A stretch of 48,427 nt of DNA from Massilia sp. ST3. GTDB taxonomy: Bacteria; Pseudomonadota; Gammaproteobacteria; Burkholderiales; Burkholderiaceae_D. A program made the translations under genes and the position numbers. The notes below the pieces were generated by a model that searched no databases, was not told the origin of the DNA, and saw nothing but the letters and a program-made list of their open reading frames with translations. Below are positions 38,525-47,873 of this stretch, in pieces. The stretch lies in assembly GCF_018119405.1 (NCBI RefSeq), contig NZ_JAGPWC010000035.1:1-48427 (forward strand), read 5' to 3'. Numbering within the stretch: position 1 is the stretch's first letter; the number at the start of each line of letters is the position of its first letter.

Positions 38525-38791
38525 GTCATCGTTCAATGCGTGACGCATCGCGCAGCACGGTCGTTCTACTGTAACTGCGCCTATTTACAAGCTATCTACG
38601 CTTTTTGCCGGGTTGTTGCGCCGATGACGCAAGCTCAGCAAAAAGTCGTTATCGCATTAGCCAAATTCTCTCGAAAACTATCTTTCGGCTCATAGAATTT
38701 CCGCAAGGAACTAATTCTTTGAATGCGCCGGCTGGACATCCTGCCGCACCACGCCGCGCACTGCTGTGAACCGACTTGATTGAGATTGACG

Positions 38792-39607
38792 ATGAAATCC
38801 GCCTCTTTCCGGCTCTTGCCGGTGCTCTCCCTGACCATGCTGGCCATCCCGGCGGTGCACGCCGATGACGCTCCTCCGGCGCCTGCCACCATGGCGCCCG
38901 TCGCCGCCGCCGCGCTTCCCATCACCACCACCGTGACCGTCGCCTCGCAGTACGTCTCGCGCGGCGTGCGCCAGACCTGGGGCCGGCCGGCCCTGCAGGT
39001 CGGTGTCGACTATGTGCGTCCCGACGGCTGGTCCGCCGGCACCTGGGCCTCGACCATCAGCGACCGCTTCGTCGAGGGCGGACGGGTCGAATGGGACCTG
39101 TACGGCGGCTACAGCGGCACGGCCGGTCCGGTCGGCTACAGCCTGATGGCCTATTACTACCTGTATCCGGGCGCCGCGATCAGCGCCACCAACACCAAGT
39201 TCAACTACGGTGAACTGTCGCTCGGGGTCACCTGGAAGTCCTTCTACGCCAAGTACAACCGCACCATGACGCGCGACTTCTTCGGCATCGTGAATGCGCG
39301 CGGCACCGGCTACCTGGACGTGGGCGTGAACCACGACCTGGGCGGCGGCTATGTGCTGAACCTGCATGCGGGCGACGGCCGCGTGGCCGGCGTCGGCAAC
39401 GACTACTGGAACTGGCGCGACGTGAAGGCCGGTGTGACCCGCAGCTTCGACGGCGGCTGGACCGTATCCACGGCCTGGACCCGCGCCAAGGGCGCGACCG
39501 ACGCCTACGACCGCTACACCACCGGCATGCCGCGCGGCGACGGCAGGCTGGCGGTCTCGAACCCCGCCAAGGGCACCTTCACCGTGAGCGTGGCCAAGAC
39601 CTTCTGA
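38792..39607 (+). CDS. TorF-family putative porin
   Basis: This 271-residue outer-membrane protein has a signal peptide ([17 protein letters not shown]) followed by a beta-barrel pattern of alternating residues. The opening [26 protein letters not shown] is the family hallmark of the gcw_chp/TorF putative porins, and the chain ends in an aromatic strand ([10 protein letters not shown]). The ATG at 38792 is used; a TTG 12 bp upstream is the alternative. The preceding 267 bp hold no gene that I can support, only moderate AT content and no clear promoter. It stands just before the two chemotaxis receptors; a shared role in sensing nutrients is speculation. Confidence 0.85.
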   Translation: MKSASFRLLPVLSLTMLAIPAVHADDAPPAPATMAPVAAAALPITTTVTVASQYVSRGVRQTWGRPALQVGVDYVRPDGWSAGTWASTISDRFVEGGRVEWDLYGGYSGTAGPVGYSLMAYYYLYPGAAISATNTKFNYGELSLGVTWKSFYAKYNRTMTRDFFGIVNARGTGYLDVGVNHDLGGGYVLNLHAGDGRVAGVGNDYWNWRDVKAGVTRSFDGGWTVSTAWTRAKGATDAYDRYTTGMPRGDGRLAVSNPAKGTFTVSVAKTF

Positions 39608-39624
39608 CCTGCGGAGACATCCCC

Positions 39625-41634
39625 ATGACCGAATCGAAGAAGCCGCGCCGTAGCGGCCTGTCCTTGTCCCTGACCGCCAAGATCTGCGCCACCGCCACCG
39701 CGCTGGTGGTGCTGAGCCTGGGCATTACCTCCGCCTTCATCGGCGTCAAGAGCAGCCACAGCGCCGAAGAGGCGGCGATGGACCTGGCGCGCACCTCGGC
39801 GCGCGAGGCATCCGCCGCGATGCAGAGCCGCATTGGCGCCAACCTGGCCATTCCCGCCACCATGGCGGGCACGATGCGTTCGACCCTGGCCGCCGCCCAG
39901 CCGCTGGCGCGCGACCAGGTTGCCGAGATGACCAAGGCGGCCCTGCTGAGCTCCGACGACCTGTTCGGCGCCGCCGTGACCATGGAAGCGAATGCGCTGG
40001 ACGGCAAGGACGCGGAATTCTCCGGCCAGAAGCCGATGTACGACGACAGCGGCCGCTACATGCCTTACTTCACGCGTAACGGCGCGGACGGCGTGAGCGT
40101 CGAGCCGATCATCTTCCCGACCACGCCCGGCGCCAACGACTGGTACGACGTACCCAAGGCCAGCAAGCGCATGTTCTTCACCGAGCCATACTTGTACCCG
40201 GTGAACGGCAAGGACGTCATGATGGCCTCGCTGGTGGTGCCGATCCTGGTCGACGGCCAGTTCAAGGGCACCGCCAGCGCCGACTTCAACGTCAATCGCC
40301 TCGGCGCCATCCTGGCCGAGATGAAGCTGGTGGAAGGCGGCTCGCTGGCGCTGATCTCGAACGGCGGCCTGTACGCCAGCCACAAGGACCACGCCCGCAA
40401 CGGCAAGAAGGCCGACGACCTGCCGGCCGCCGCGCTCGACGCGGTACGCGCGGGCAAACCCTACGAATTCGTCGACGCCAAGGGCATGGTGCGCCTGCTG
40501 CAGCCGCTGCGCATCCATCCGGACATCGCCCCGTGGTCGATCGCGCTGAGCTTCCCGCAAAGCGTGGCCACCGCATCGGCGCGCGAGCTGATCGGCTATG
40601 CGCTGCTGGTCTCGGTGGTTTGCGCGATCGCCGCGGCCTTCATCATGGTGACCGTGCTGCGCCGCCTGACCCGCCCGCTGCGTGTGCTGAGCAAGACCAT
40701 GACCGGCCTGTCCAGCGGCAACGCCGACCTGAGTGCCCGCCTCGACGTGCGCGGCAACGACGAGCTGGCGACCATCGCCAGCGGCTTCAATGGCTTCGTG
40801 GCCAAGATCGAATCGGTGCTGGCGCGCGTGCGCACCAGTTCCGACAGCGTGGCCATGGCCGCGAACGAGATCAGCCAGGGCAACAGCGACCTGTCCTCGC
40901 GTACCGAACACCAGGCCAGCGCGCTGGAGGAAACCGCCGCTTCGATGGAAGAGCTGACCAGCACCGTGCGCCAGAACGCCGACAACGCCCAGCAGGCCAA
41001 CCAGCTGGCGCTGTCCGCCTCCGAGACCGCAGCGCGCGGCGGCGAGGTGGTCGCGCGCGTGGTCGAGACCATGACCTCGATCAGCGACTCGTCGAAGAAG
41101 GTGGTGGACATCATCAGCGTCATCGACGGCATCGCCTTCCAGACCAATATCCTGGCGCTGAATGCGGCGGTGGAAGCGGCGCGCGCCGGCGAGCAGGGCC
41201 GCGGCTTCGCGGTCGTGGCGACCGAGGTGCGCAACCTGGCCCAGCGCAGCGCCGCGGCGGCCAAGGAAATCAAGGCCCTGATCGGCGACTCGGTCGACAA
41301 GGTCAGCATGGGCAGCATGCTGGTCAGCGAAGCCGGCCAGACCATGGACGAGGTGGTCGGCAGCGTGCGTCGCGTGAGCGACATCGTGGCGGAGATCACC
41401 GCCGCCAGCGCCGAGCAGAGCGCCGGCATCGGCCAGGTCAACCAGGCCATCGGCCAGATGGATGGCGTGACCCAGCAGAACGCGGCCCTGGTCGAGGAAG
41501 CCGCCGCCGCCGCCGAAAGCCTGCAGCGCCAATCGGCCCTGCTGGTGTCGCTGGTGGGCGAATTCAAGATCCAGGGTGAGCCCGCCGCCGCTACGCGCCT
41601 CGCGAAGACCCCTCCGCAGTTGATGATCGATTGA
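39625..41634 (+). CDS. Methyl-accepting chemotaxis protein, Cache type (copy 1)
   Basis: This 669-residue receptor has a first membrane helix ([18 protein letters not shown], residues about 25-45), a double-Cache periplasmic domain (about 50-315; [33 protein letters not shown]), a second helix ([21 protein letters not shown]) and HAMP. The cytoplasmic signalling hairpin has the conserved tip [20 protein letters not shown]. No NWETF-like CheR tether is at the C-terminus. A GGAG site lies 8 bp before the ATG. The next gene is a close paralogue 16 bp downstream, of exactly equal length. The ligand is unknown; Cache domains often sense amino acids or organic acids. Confidence 0.93.
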   Translation: MTESKKPRRSGLSLSLTAKICATATALVVLSLGITSAFIGVKSSHSAEEAAMDLARTSAREASAAMQSRIGANLAIPATMAGTMRSTLAAAQPLARDQVAEMTKAALLSSDDLFGAAVTMEANALDGKDAEFSGQKPMYDDSGRYMPYFTRNGADGVSVEPIIFPTTPGANDWYDVPKASKRMFFTEPYLYPVNGKDVMMASLVVPILVDGQFKGTASADFNVNRLGAILAEMKLVEGGSLALISNGGLYASHKDHARNGKKADDLPAAALDAVRAGKPYEFVDAKGMVRLLQPLRIHPDIAPWSIALSFPQSVATASARELIGYALLVSVVCAIAAAFIMVTVLRRLTRPLRVLSKTMTGLSSGNADLSARLDVRGNDELATIASGFNGFVAKIESVLARVRTSSDSVAMAANEISQGNSDLSSRTEHQASALEETAASMEELTSTVRQNADNAQQANQLALSASETAARGGEVVARVVETMTSISDSSKKVVDIISVIDGIAFQTNILALNAAVEAARAGEQGRGFAVVATEVRNLAQRSAAAAKEIKALIGDSVDKVSMGSMLVSEAGQTMDEVVGSVRRVSDIVAEITAASAEQSAGIGQVNQAIGQMDGVTQQNAALVEEAAAAAESLQRQSALLVSLVGEFKIQGEPAAATRLAKTPPQLMID

Positions 41635-41650
41635 GAAGCACGGAACCAAC

Positions 41651-43660
41651 ATGAACCAGACCACGCAGGCGCGCCCGGCGCGCCGACTTTCCCTGTCCCT
41701 GAGCGCCAAGATTTGCGTCACCGCGACCACGCTGGTGGTGCTGAGCCTGGGCATCACCTCCTCCTTCATCGGCGTCAAGAGCAGCCGGAGCGCCGAAACC
41801 GAGGCGATAGCGCACGCTCACACGCTGACGCGCGAAGCCACCGCCCTGCTGCAAGGCCGCCTGGCGCAGAACATGGCCGGCATCGAGGCCATCGCGGGCG
41901 CGCTGGAAGCCACGGTCGGCGCCCAGCAGGCGCCGACGCGCGAGCAGATCAACCATATCATCCACAAGCACATTTCGCGCGCCGGAGACCTGGTCGGAAG
42001 CGCTGCCACTTTCGAGCCGAACGCGCTCGACGGCAAGGATGCCGAATTCGCCGGACAGAAGCCGCACTACGATGCCAGCGGCCGCTACATGCCGTACTTC
42101 TCGCGCGGCGCGGACGGCAAGGTCAATATCGAGCCCATCGTGTTCGGCAGCGACGCCGCCATGAACGCCTGGTATGAGGTGCCGAAAGCCAACGGCCGCG
42201 CGTTCTTCTCGGAGCCCTATGTGTATCCGATCAACGGCAAGGACGAGCTGATCGCCTCGCTGGTGGCGCCGATCATGGTGAACGGCAAATTCCAGGGCGC
42301 GGTAACCGGCGACTTCATGCTCACCAAGCTCGGCGCCATGCTGGCCGGTATGAAGACGATGGACGGCGGCACCCTGGCGTTGATCTCGAACGGCGGCCTG
42401 TACGCCAGCAACAAGGACCATGCCCGCAACGGCAAGAAGGCCGACGACCTGCCGGCCGCGGCGCTGGAAGCGGTACGCCAGGGCCAGCCCTACCAGTACC
42501 TCGACGACCAGGACGTGCTGCACCTGCTGCAGCCGCTGCGCCTCCATCCGGACATCGCGCCGTGGGCGATCTCGCTGAGCTTCCCGCGCAGCGTGGCCAC
42601 CGCCTCGGCGCGTGAACTGGTCGGCTACAACCTGCTGGTCTCGGTGGCCTGTGCGATCGCCGCGGCGTTGGTCATGGTCACCGTGCTGCGCCGCCTGACC
42701 CGTCCCCTGCGCGTGCTGGGTCACACCATGACCGGCCTGTCCAGCGGCAACGCCGACCTGAGCGCCCGCCTGGACGTGCGCGGCAACGACGAACTGGCGA
42801 CCATCGCCATCGGCTTCAACGGCTTCGTGGCCAAGATCGAGAGCGTGCTGCGCCGCGTGCGCGAAAGCTCGGAGAGCGTGGCCACGGCTGCCGGCGAAAT
42901 CCGCCAGGGGAATACCGACCTGTCCGGCCGTACCGAGCAGCAGGCCAGCGCGCTGGAAGAAACCGCGGCCTCGATGGAAGAGCTGACCAGCACCGTGCGC
43001 CAGAACGCCGATAATGCCCAGCAAGCCAACCAGCTGGCGTTGTCGGCGTCGGAAACCGCCAGCCGCGGCGGCGAGGTGGTGGCGCGCGTGGTCGACACCA
43101 TGTCCTCGATCAGCGAGTCGTCGAAGAAGGTGGTGGACATCATTAGCGTCATCGACGGCATCGCCTTCCAGACCAACATCCTGGCCTTGAACGCGGCGGT
43201 GGAAGCGGCGCGCGCCGGCGAGCAGGGCCGCGGCTTCGCGGTCGTGGCGAGCGAGGTGCGCAACCTGGCCCAGCGCAGCGCCGCCGCGGCCAAGGAGATC
43301 AAGGCCCTGATCGGCGACTCGGTCGACAAGGTCGGCATCGGCAGCGCCCTGGTGGCGGAAGCCGGCCAGACCATGAACGACGTGGTCGGCAGCGTGCGCC
43401 GCGTGAGCGACATCGTGGCCGAGATCACCGCCGCCAGCGCCGAGCAGAGCGCCGGCATCGGCCAGGTCAACCAGGCCATCGGCCAGATGGATGGCGTGAC
43501 CCAGCAGAACGCGGCCCTGGTCGAGGAAGCCGCCGCCGCCGCCGAAAGCCTGCAGCAGCAGTCGGCCACCCTGGTGGCCCTGGTGGCGGAGTTCCGCATG
43601 GACGGCCAGGCGTCTCAGCCGCGCCTCGACAAGGAGCGTGCGCCGCTTATGCTTGGCTAA
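41651..43660 (+). CDS. Methyl-accepting chemotaxis protein, Cache type (copy 2)
   Basis: This 669-residue paralogue of the preceding gene has the same architecture: two membrane helices, a double-Cache sensor, HAMP and the signalling hairpin [20 protein letters not shown]. The sensor domain (for example [17 protein letters not shown]) is clearly divergent from copy 1, while the signalling domain is nearly identical at DNA level, including 135 identical bases (43421-43555 against 41392-41526). This pattern fits a tandem duplication with divergence of ligand specificity and possible gene conversion of the output domain. There is no C-terminal CheR tether. Confidence 0.93.
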   Translation: MNQTTQARPARRLSLSLSAKICVTATTLVVLSLGITSSFIGVKSSRSAETEAIAHAHTLTREATALLQGRLAQNMAGIEAIAGALEATVGAQQAPTREQINHIIHKHISRAGDLVGSAATFEPNALDGKDAEFAGQKPHYDASGRYMPYFSRGADGKVNIEPIVFGSDAAMNAWYEVPKANGRAFFSEPYVYPINGKDELIASLVAPIMVNGKFQGAVTGDFMLTKLGAMLAGMKTMDGGTLALISNGGLYASNKDHARNGKKADDLPAAALEAVRQGQPYQYLDDQDVLHLLQPLRLHPDIAPWAISLSFPRSVATASARELVGYNLLVSVACAIAAALVMVTVLRRLTRPLRVLGHTMTGLSSGNADLSARLDVRGNDELATIAIGFNGFVAKIESVLRRVRESSESVATAAGEIRQGNTDLSGRTEQQASALEETAASMEELTSTVRQNADNAQQANQLALSASETASRGGEVVARVVDTMSSISESSKKVVDIISVIDGIAFQTNILALNAAVEAARAGEQGRGFAVVASEVRNLAQRSAAAAKEIKALIGDSVDKVGIGSALVAEAGQTMNDVVGSVRRVSDIVAEITAASAEQSAGIGQVNQAIGQMDGVTQQNAALVEEAAAAAESLQQQSATLVALVAEFRMDGQASQPRLDKERAPLMLG

Positions 43661-43670
43661 TGGATTTGCA

Positions 43671-43744
43671 ACATCCTGTTACTGCCTGGTGGTGACCGGA
43701 GCAAACGCGGTAAGCTCCGTCACACATCAATAACAACAGGATGT
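43671..43744 (+). promoter_or_regulatory. Nested hairpin covering the ribosome binding site of the TraB/GumN gene
   Basis: An outer perfect 10-bp inverted repeat (ACATCCTGTT at 43671-43680, AACAGGATGT at 43735-43744) encloses an inner stem (GTGACCGGAGC near 43692-43702 and GCTCCGTCAC near 43714-43723, one bulged C). The right outer arm contains the AGGA ribosome binding site of the gene at 43749. If transcribed as one leader, the structure would hide that site. It has no T tract, so it is unlikely to be a terminator. Confidence 0.5.
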
Positions 43745-43748
43745 CCTT

Positions 43749-44789
43749 ATGAGCAAATTCGCTGTTCCGGCGCTGTGCCTGTGTTTGTGGTCGGCGCCGT
43801 CCTTCGCCCAGTCGGGCGATCCCGTGCCGCCCACAACCGCACCTGCACCCGAACCGGCGCCGGCTCCGCTCGAGGCGCAGGCGGCGCCGGAGCAGATCCA
43901 CGTGGTGGCCCAGCGTCCCGGGCCGGGCATGTGGAAGGTGTCGAAGGACGGGCACGTGCTGTGGGTGTTCGGCACCTACGCGCCGCTGCCGAAGAACATG
44001 GAATGGCGCTCGCACGAAGTCGAAGCCGCGATCGCCGGCTCGCAGGAATACCTGGCGCCGATGGGCGCCAAGGCCGAACCCGGCTTCTTCAAGGCGGTGA
44101 CCATGCTGCCGCACCTGATCGGCATCCGCAAGAATCCCGGGGGCGCCACCTTGCGCGACCTGATGCCGCCGGAAGACTACGCACGCTGGACCGCATTCAG
44201 GACAAAGTACATGCCGGACAACGAGGACGCGGAACGCGAGCGTCCCGTCTTCGCCGCCGAAGCCCTGATGCGCACCGCGCGCAGGCAGGCGGGCCTGGCC
44301 AGCGACGACGCGGTGCGCAAGCGCGTGCAGGAGCTGGTCAAGAAGAACAAGCTCAAGACCACGTCATCCATCGTCGACCTGCCGATGGACAACGCGGGGA
44401 CCATGCTCAAGAACTTCAAGAAGACCTCGCTCGACGACGTCGCCTGCCTCAGGAACACGATGGCTACGCTCGAAACCGAGATCGCCGAGGCCAGCACCAT
44501 GGCCAACGCCTGGGCGCGCGGCAACATCGACGAGATCCGCAAGCTGGACTTCGCCGGACGCGAGGAAGCCTGCTTCAGCAAGGTGTTCGGCAGCGCCGCC
44601 TTCGACGCCGACCCGGCCTTCAAGAACATGCGCACCCTGATGCGCCAGAAGTGGCTGGGGGCGGCCGAGCAGGCCCTGGCGACCAACGCCTCGACCTTCG
44701 CGCTGCTGCAGATCAAGGACATCATCGACCCGAAGGGCGTGATTGCGGCGCTGGCGGCCAAGGGCTATACGGTCGAACAGCCCGATTGA
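43749..44789 (+). CDS. TraB/GumN-family protein, secreted
   Basis: This 346-residue protein has a signal peptide (FAVPALCLCLWSAPSFAQ), a Pro-rich linker and a TraB/GumN-type domain opening MWKVSKDGHVLWVFGTYAPLPKNMEWRS, where family members usually have a GT-H motif (GTxH); here GTY replaces GTIH, so the proposed metal His is absent. C-terminal KGVIAALAAKGYTVE matches the end of the fold. TraB/GumN proteins are proposed tiki-like metalloproteases, so the missing His suggests altered or lost activity. It starts 88 bp after the chemotaxis genes behind a structured leader. It is probably a periplasmic protein. Confidence 0.78.
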   Translation: MSKFAVPALCLCLWSAPSFAQSGDPVPPTTAPAPEPAPAPLEAQAAPEQIHVVAQRPGPGMWKVSKDGHVLWVFGTYAPLPKNMEWRSHEVEAAIAGSQEYLAPMGAKAEPGFFKAVTMLPHLIGIRKNPGGATLRDLMPPEDYARWTAFRTKYMPDNEDAERERPVFAAEALMRTARRQAGLASDDAVRKRVQELVKKNKLKTTSSIVDLPMDNAGTMLKNFKKTSLDDVACLRNTMATLETEIAEASTMANAWARGNIDEIRKLDFAGREEACFSKVFGSAAFDADPAFKNMRTLMRQKWLGAAEQALATNASTFALLQIKDIIDPKGVIAALAAKGYTVEQPD

Positions 44790-44797
44790 AACCCCGC

Positions 44798-44824
44798 CCG
44801 GCCCGCCCGATGCGCGTGGGCCGG
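44798..44824 (+). terminator. Possible terminator after the TraB/GumN gene
   Basis: CCGGCCC (44798-44804) and GGGCCGG (44818-44824) form a 7-bp GC stem with a 13-base loop, followed by ATTTG. The T tract is poor, so the call is tentative. Confidence 0.35.
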
Positions 44825-44838
44825 ATTTGCTTGAAGGT

Positions 44839-44868
44839 TTGTCAAATGCCGGCAAACGCGCGTAGAAT
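44839..44868 (+). promoter_or_regulatory. Promoter of tRNA-Gly
   Basis: TTGTCA (44839-44844) and TAGAAT (44863-44868) are 18 bp apart, with the tRNA 5' end 9 bases after the -10. The GC-containing discriminator is typical of stable-RNA promoters under stringent control. Confidence 0.7.
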
Positions 44869-44877
44869 GCTGGCAAC

Positions 44878-44951
44878 GCGGGTGTAGCTCAATGGTAGAG
44901 CAGGAGCTTCCCAAGCTTAAGACGAGGGTTCGATTCCCTTCACCCGCTCCA
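44878..44951 (+). tRNA. tRNA-Gly (anticodon CCC)
   Basis: A 74-base cloverleaf: acceptor GCGGGTG pairs with CACCCGC, the D arm is GCTCAATGGTAGAGC, the anticodon loop TTCCCAA reads CCC, the T arm is AGGGTTCGATTCCCT, and CCA is encoded after discriminator T. It resembles E. coli glyU over most of its length. The outermost anticodon-stem pair appears to be a G-A mismatch. No second copy of its 3' end was found in the window, so it is not shown to be an attachment site. Confidence 0.93.
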
Positions 44952-44962
44952 GTCACCGACGG

Positions 44963-46156
44963 CTATTTCGCCTTGCTTCCAAAACTTCCCTGGATGGCCC
45001 AGGGTGGCGAGTGCTTGCTCAGTTTGCTCTTCATGTTTTCGCCATATTCCACCGTCATGCCCTTGGGCGTGGTGACGGCATCGCCGTCCTCCAGCTCCGC
45101 ATCGATCGACGGATCGACGATCTTGTCCAGCCGGAGCTCGTTGTGCCAGACGGTGTCCCAGTACTGGCAGCGCTGTTTGGCGGCCGCCAGGGCTGCTTCA
45201 AGCTGTTCCTTGCGTGCGGCGAGGGTGGCGCCCGGCGCTTCCTGGTAGCCGGGGCAATCATCCTGCTGCAAGGACGGACGCAAGGATATAAGATCGCCCG
45301 TGTGCAGGCTTTCCCTCGCCCGTTCGGCAAGCCGCCGGTCTTTCCGGCATCGCGAGATGAATTCCATGTACTTCTTGTCCGCACGCTCCTTGAACGACGC
45401 CGCCTGCTTTTCCACGGTCCGGATCTGTTCGAGCAAGGCCAGGTTTTCACGCGCCAGGCGTGCGTCATTGTCCGCCGCGATCAAGTCCGTCAGGTAGCGA
45501 TATCCTTCTTCGGTCAGTCCGCGCCACCGGATATCCTGGTGATTCGCCTGGCCACGCGCGTTATCGAGATCTTCCAGCCGAGGTTTCACCGTGGTCCAGC
45601 AGGTTCCGGTCCAGGTCGAGTAAACCTCGACGTATCTGCCCTGGCCATTCTGGTACAGGCAGCGGTAGGGGCCGGGGGTGGCCGGCTTTGCTTCGGCGTC
45701 ATGCCAATCCGTGAAATGACGGTCTTCCAGCTTGTTCAGCATGGGAGCAATCCGCTTCGCCACGCCTCCATCAGGCTCCGGGGTAGCGGGGTCAATGCAA
45801 TGCAGCCTGTCGTCGAAGAGGTATTCGTCTCCGTTCCCGCAGATCCACTTGCCTTCCACACGCAGTTCCTGGGACGTGTGCTCGACGATGGAGAATACCA
45901 GGCATGCGGTATCGGTTTCCTCGGTCGGGAGCGGGTCGCCGTCACGGTCCGTCAAGCGGATGTCGGGGGAGACGAACCGATTGTCCGCGACTAGCGTCGC
46001 GCTTCCCATGACACGGTGCTCATACGAGTCGGAGGTTTGCGGGGTGAGCAAATCGAAGTCGATCCGGTCATTGTGCAGGGCAAAGCCGGTCACCTTGCTG
46101 CCGACATTCGAGCCGATATAGCGAAGCGTGCCTCGATAATGGAGGGCAGTAGTCAT
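44963..46156 (-). CDS. Unknown protein of the tRNA-Gly-linked cassette (large)
   Basis: This 397-residue protein is of no family that I recognise. The N-terminal half (about residues 5-150) looks beta-rich, with runs such as LHYRGTLRYIGSNVGSKVTGF and WICGNGDEYLFDD; the middle (DGGVAKRIAPMLNKLEDRHF, GRYVEVYSTWTGTCWT) is mixed, and residues about 240-345 are charged and helical with coiled-coil character (LALLEQIRTVEKQAASFKER). There is no signal peptide or membrane helix. The ATG at 46156 with GGAAA upstream was preferred over an earlier in-frame start. Codon use is less GC-rich than its neighbours, suggesting acquisition. It lies 56 bp after the small gene and is likely in the same transcript. 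Confidence 0.75.
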   Translation of the reverse strand: MTTALHYRGTLRYIGSNVGSKVTGFALHNDRIDFDLLTPQTSDSYEHRVMGSATLVADNRFVSPDIRLTDRDGDPLPTEETDTACLVFSIVEHTSQELRVEGKWICGNGDEYLFDDRLHCIDPATPEPDGGVAKRIAPMLNKLEDRHFTDWHDAEAKPATPGPYRCLYQNGQGRYVEVYSTWTGTCWTTVKPRLEDLDNARGQANHQDIRWRGLTEEGYRYLTDLIAADNDARLARENLALLEQIRTVEKQAASFKERADKKYMEFISRCRKDRRLAERARESLHTGDLISLRPSLQQDDCPGYQEAPGATLAARKEQLEAALAAAKQRCQYWDTVWHNELRLDKIVDPSIDAELEDGDAVTTPKGMTVEYGENMKSKLSKHSPPWAIQGSFGSKAK

Positions 46157-46212
46157 GGCAAATTTCCAGGAAAGGCCGCGGCGCGGCGTCAAGGGTGTCG
46201 TTATGACGAAGC

Positions 46213-46524
46213 TTATTCTGGCGAATAGACTGGCTGGGCCATGTTGCTGCCGAAAAGGAAAATGCCGGGAGTGACGTTCATTGGGCTCTGCACAAACACC
46301 AGGTGTCCCAGTTCCTGCGTACCCTTGCTCCAGCCGGTCGACGACTGCGCTTCCATGGACTCGACGAGCTCATCCCAGCGATTGGACAGGTCGCGATACG
46401 ACCCCACCGCCAGCCGCTTCTGTCCGTACCACAGATATAGCTCATTCCAGCTGATGAAGGCCGCACCGCGCGTGAGGATTTCTTCCAGGCGCGATGTAAT
46501 CGCGTCTTCGTGTCGTCGTTCCAT
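46213..46524 (-). CDS. Unknown small protein of the tRNA-Gly-linked cassette
   Basis: This 103-residue protein of unknown family has no signal peptide. It begins MERRHEDAITSRLEEILTRG and carries a Trp-rich region (SWNELYLWYGQ, NRWDELVESMEAQ). A GGAG ribosome binding site lies 9 bp before the ATG, and a good promoter lies about 50 bp further upstream. The next gene, 44963-46156, follows on the same strand, so the pair looks like an independent two-gene unit. Its small acidic-aromatic make-up would fit an immunity or accessory protein, but nothing in the sequence proves it. Confidence 0.72.
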   Translation of the reverse strand: MERRHEDAITSRLEEILTRGAAFISWNELYLWYGQKRLAVGSYRDLSNRWDELVESMEAQSSTGWSKGTQELGHLVFVQSPMNVTPGIFLFGSNMAQPVYSPE

Positions 46525-46582
46525 GTTATTTCGCTCCAGGATTGACTGGTCATCGGACCAGATCGCTTAAATTAATCCGTGC

Positions 46583-46611
46583 AGTATAAACACGATACGC
46601 AATTTGCACAA
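46583..46611 (-). promoter_or_regulatory. Promoter of the unknown two-gene cassette
   Basis: Read leftward, TTGTGC (46611-46606) and TATACT (46588-46583) are exactly 17 bp apart, a good sigma-70 match. It sits in an AT-rich gap (46525-46635) and would start transcription about 50 bases before the small gene. Confidence 0.65.
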
Positions 46612-46635
46612 CATCGATTATAAAAATAAGGCGAG

Positions 46636-47727
46636 TTATTTTTGATGGTGAACTGGAATATCAGAAACCCGTTCCCCTGGGGTGGCAGGCTTGTCCTGTA
46701 TATCGACCTGCTTCGGCGCCGCAGCCTCGACCGGCTTGCTGAGCGTGAAAGGCTGCTCCAGGTAGCGCATGCGCCACTCGGGCTGCTCGCGGTCCAGCAG
46801 CAGCGCCAGTCCCGCCCCCATCGCATACACCGCTACCCGGCGCTGCTCGGCCAGCTTCACATCCTTCAGCTCGCGCAGCATGGCGGCGCGGATCGTGGCG
46901 GCCTGACGGCCATAGGGCCTGAAATCGGGCAGGGCGGCGAACTGCGCGTCGGGCTGGTAGCCGGAGGCCGCCAGCTCGGCCACGCGCAGCTCGGTGTAGC
47001 GGGCCACGCCTTCCTGCCACAGCTGGAAGTCGAGGTAGCGGAATTCGTCCGGACTGACGAGCGAGGCCAAGCGGGATTGCGCCGCCGCCACCGTATCGGC
47101 GCCGCCCTGGCTGGTGTCCAGCGCCCGGGCCAGCGACCGCGAGAGGGTGCGGAACTGGCCAGCCACCGCCGGTTTCGCATACGGGAAGGGATAGTTGAGC
47201 ATCCACATGCCGGTCTTGTCGCCGCCCGACAGGCCAAGGCTGTCGACGCTGGCGAAGTAGCCGGGCGCGCCGGACTGCCATTGATGGAAATGCTCGTGCA
47301 GCAGGGTCAGGACCCAGGCGGTCGATTGCGGGCTGTCCGTGTTGGGCGCCTGGCCGACGACGACGGTGGAGATGCCGTTCACGGCCGGGAAGGTGGCCAT
47401 CAGATTGGGCGGAAAAACCCGCTTGCGCACCAGGACTTCCTGGCCGAGCAGGGCGTCGCGGCCAAGCGGGCGGAAGTCGTCGCTGGGGGCCGGATGGCCG
47501 ACCAGGAATTCTTGATCCCGGGTCACCAGCAGCACGGGGAAGATCGTGCGGCTCCAGCCCGGCCAGACCCGCTCGCCGATCCAGGCTTTCAGGCGGAAGG
47601 CTTCGGCCAGCCGGATGCGGTCGGCGGAAGGCAGCGAAGGTTCGGGGACAGCTTGTCCCCGGGCCGGGTGCATGGTGAGCAGGCAGAACAGGAGTGGCAG
47701 CAGCCGCAGCAAGAGGGGGGGGATCAT
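46636..47727 (-). CDS. Secreted putative zinc metallopeptidase (HExxH)
   Basis: This 363-residue exported protein has a signal peptide (MIPPLLLRLLPLLFCLLTMH ending PARGQA) and an HExxH zinc motif at 144-148 (LLHEHFHQWQSG). A second Glu at E239 (LWQEGVARYTELRVAEL) lies about 90 residues later, the layout of a gluzincin. I cannot place it in a named peptidase family. It has no visible propeptide or sorting tail. The ATG at 47727 lacks a clear ribosome binding site, but the signal peptide begins there. The next gene upstream is the truncated BNR-repeat gene. It is probably periplasmic or secreted. Confidence 0.75.
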   Translation of the reverse strand: MIPPLLLRLLPLLFCLLTMHPARGQAVPEPSLPSADRIRLAEAFRLKAWIGERVWPGWSRTIFPVLLVTRDQEFLVGHPAPSDDFRPLGRDALLGQEVLVRKRVFPPNLMATFPAVNGISTVVVGQAPNTDSPQSTAWVLTLLHEHFHQWQSGAPGYFASVDSLGLSGGDKTGMWMLNYPFPYAKPAVAGQFRTLSRSLARALDTSQGGADTVAAAQSRLASLVSPDEFRYLDFQLWQEGVARYTELRVAELAASGYQPDAQFAALPDFRPYGRQAATIRAAMLRELKDVKLAEQRRVAVYAMGAGLALLLDREQPEWRMRYLEQPFTLSKPVEAAAPKQVDIQDKPATPGERVSDIPVHHQK

Positions 47728-47821
47728 CGTGTGCTTCGTGGAGGCATGCGGGACGCGCGTATCCCTGCGGTTGATCGGTGGTTGAGCGGCGGCATTCGGC
47801 ACGCGGCCAGACCCCATCCGT

Positions 47822-47854
47822 GGGAAACCATTCTAACCAGAATGGCGCATTCCC
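47822..47854. other. Nested hairpin between BNR gene and peptidase gene
   Basis: CCATTCT (47828-47834) and AGAATGG (47839-47845) form a perfect stem with a 4-base loop, extended by GGGAA and TTCCC (47822-47826 and 47850-47854). No T tract follows on the minus strand. It could end the BNR transcript through a Rho-assisted route or shape the leader of the peptidase gene. Confidence 0.4.
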
Positions 47855-47873
47855 CTCACGCGCTTGGCCAGGC

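Noticed and set aside
38525..38791. Flagellar sigma-28 promoter for the porin and chemoreceptor genes
   Set aside because: I found no convincing TAAA-N15-GCCGATAA pattern in the gap.
44878..44951. tRNA-Gly as an integration site for the unknown cassette
   Set aside because: No second copy of the tRNA 3' end and no integrase gene were seen within the window, so an attachment site is not supported.
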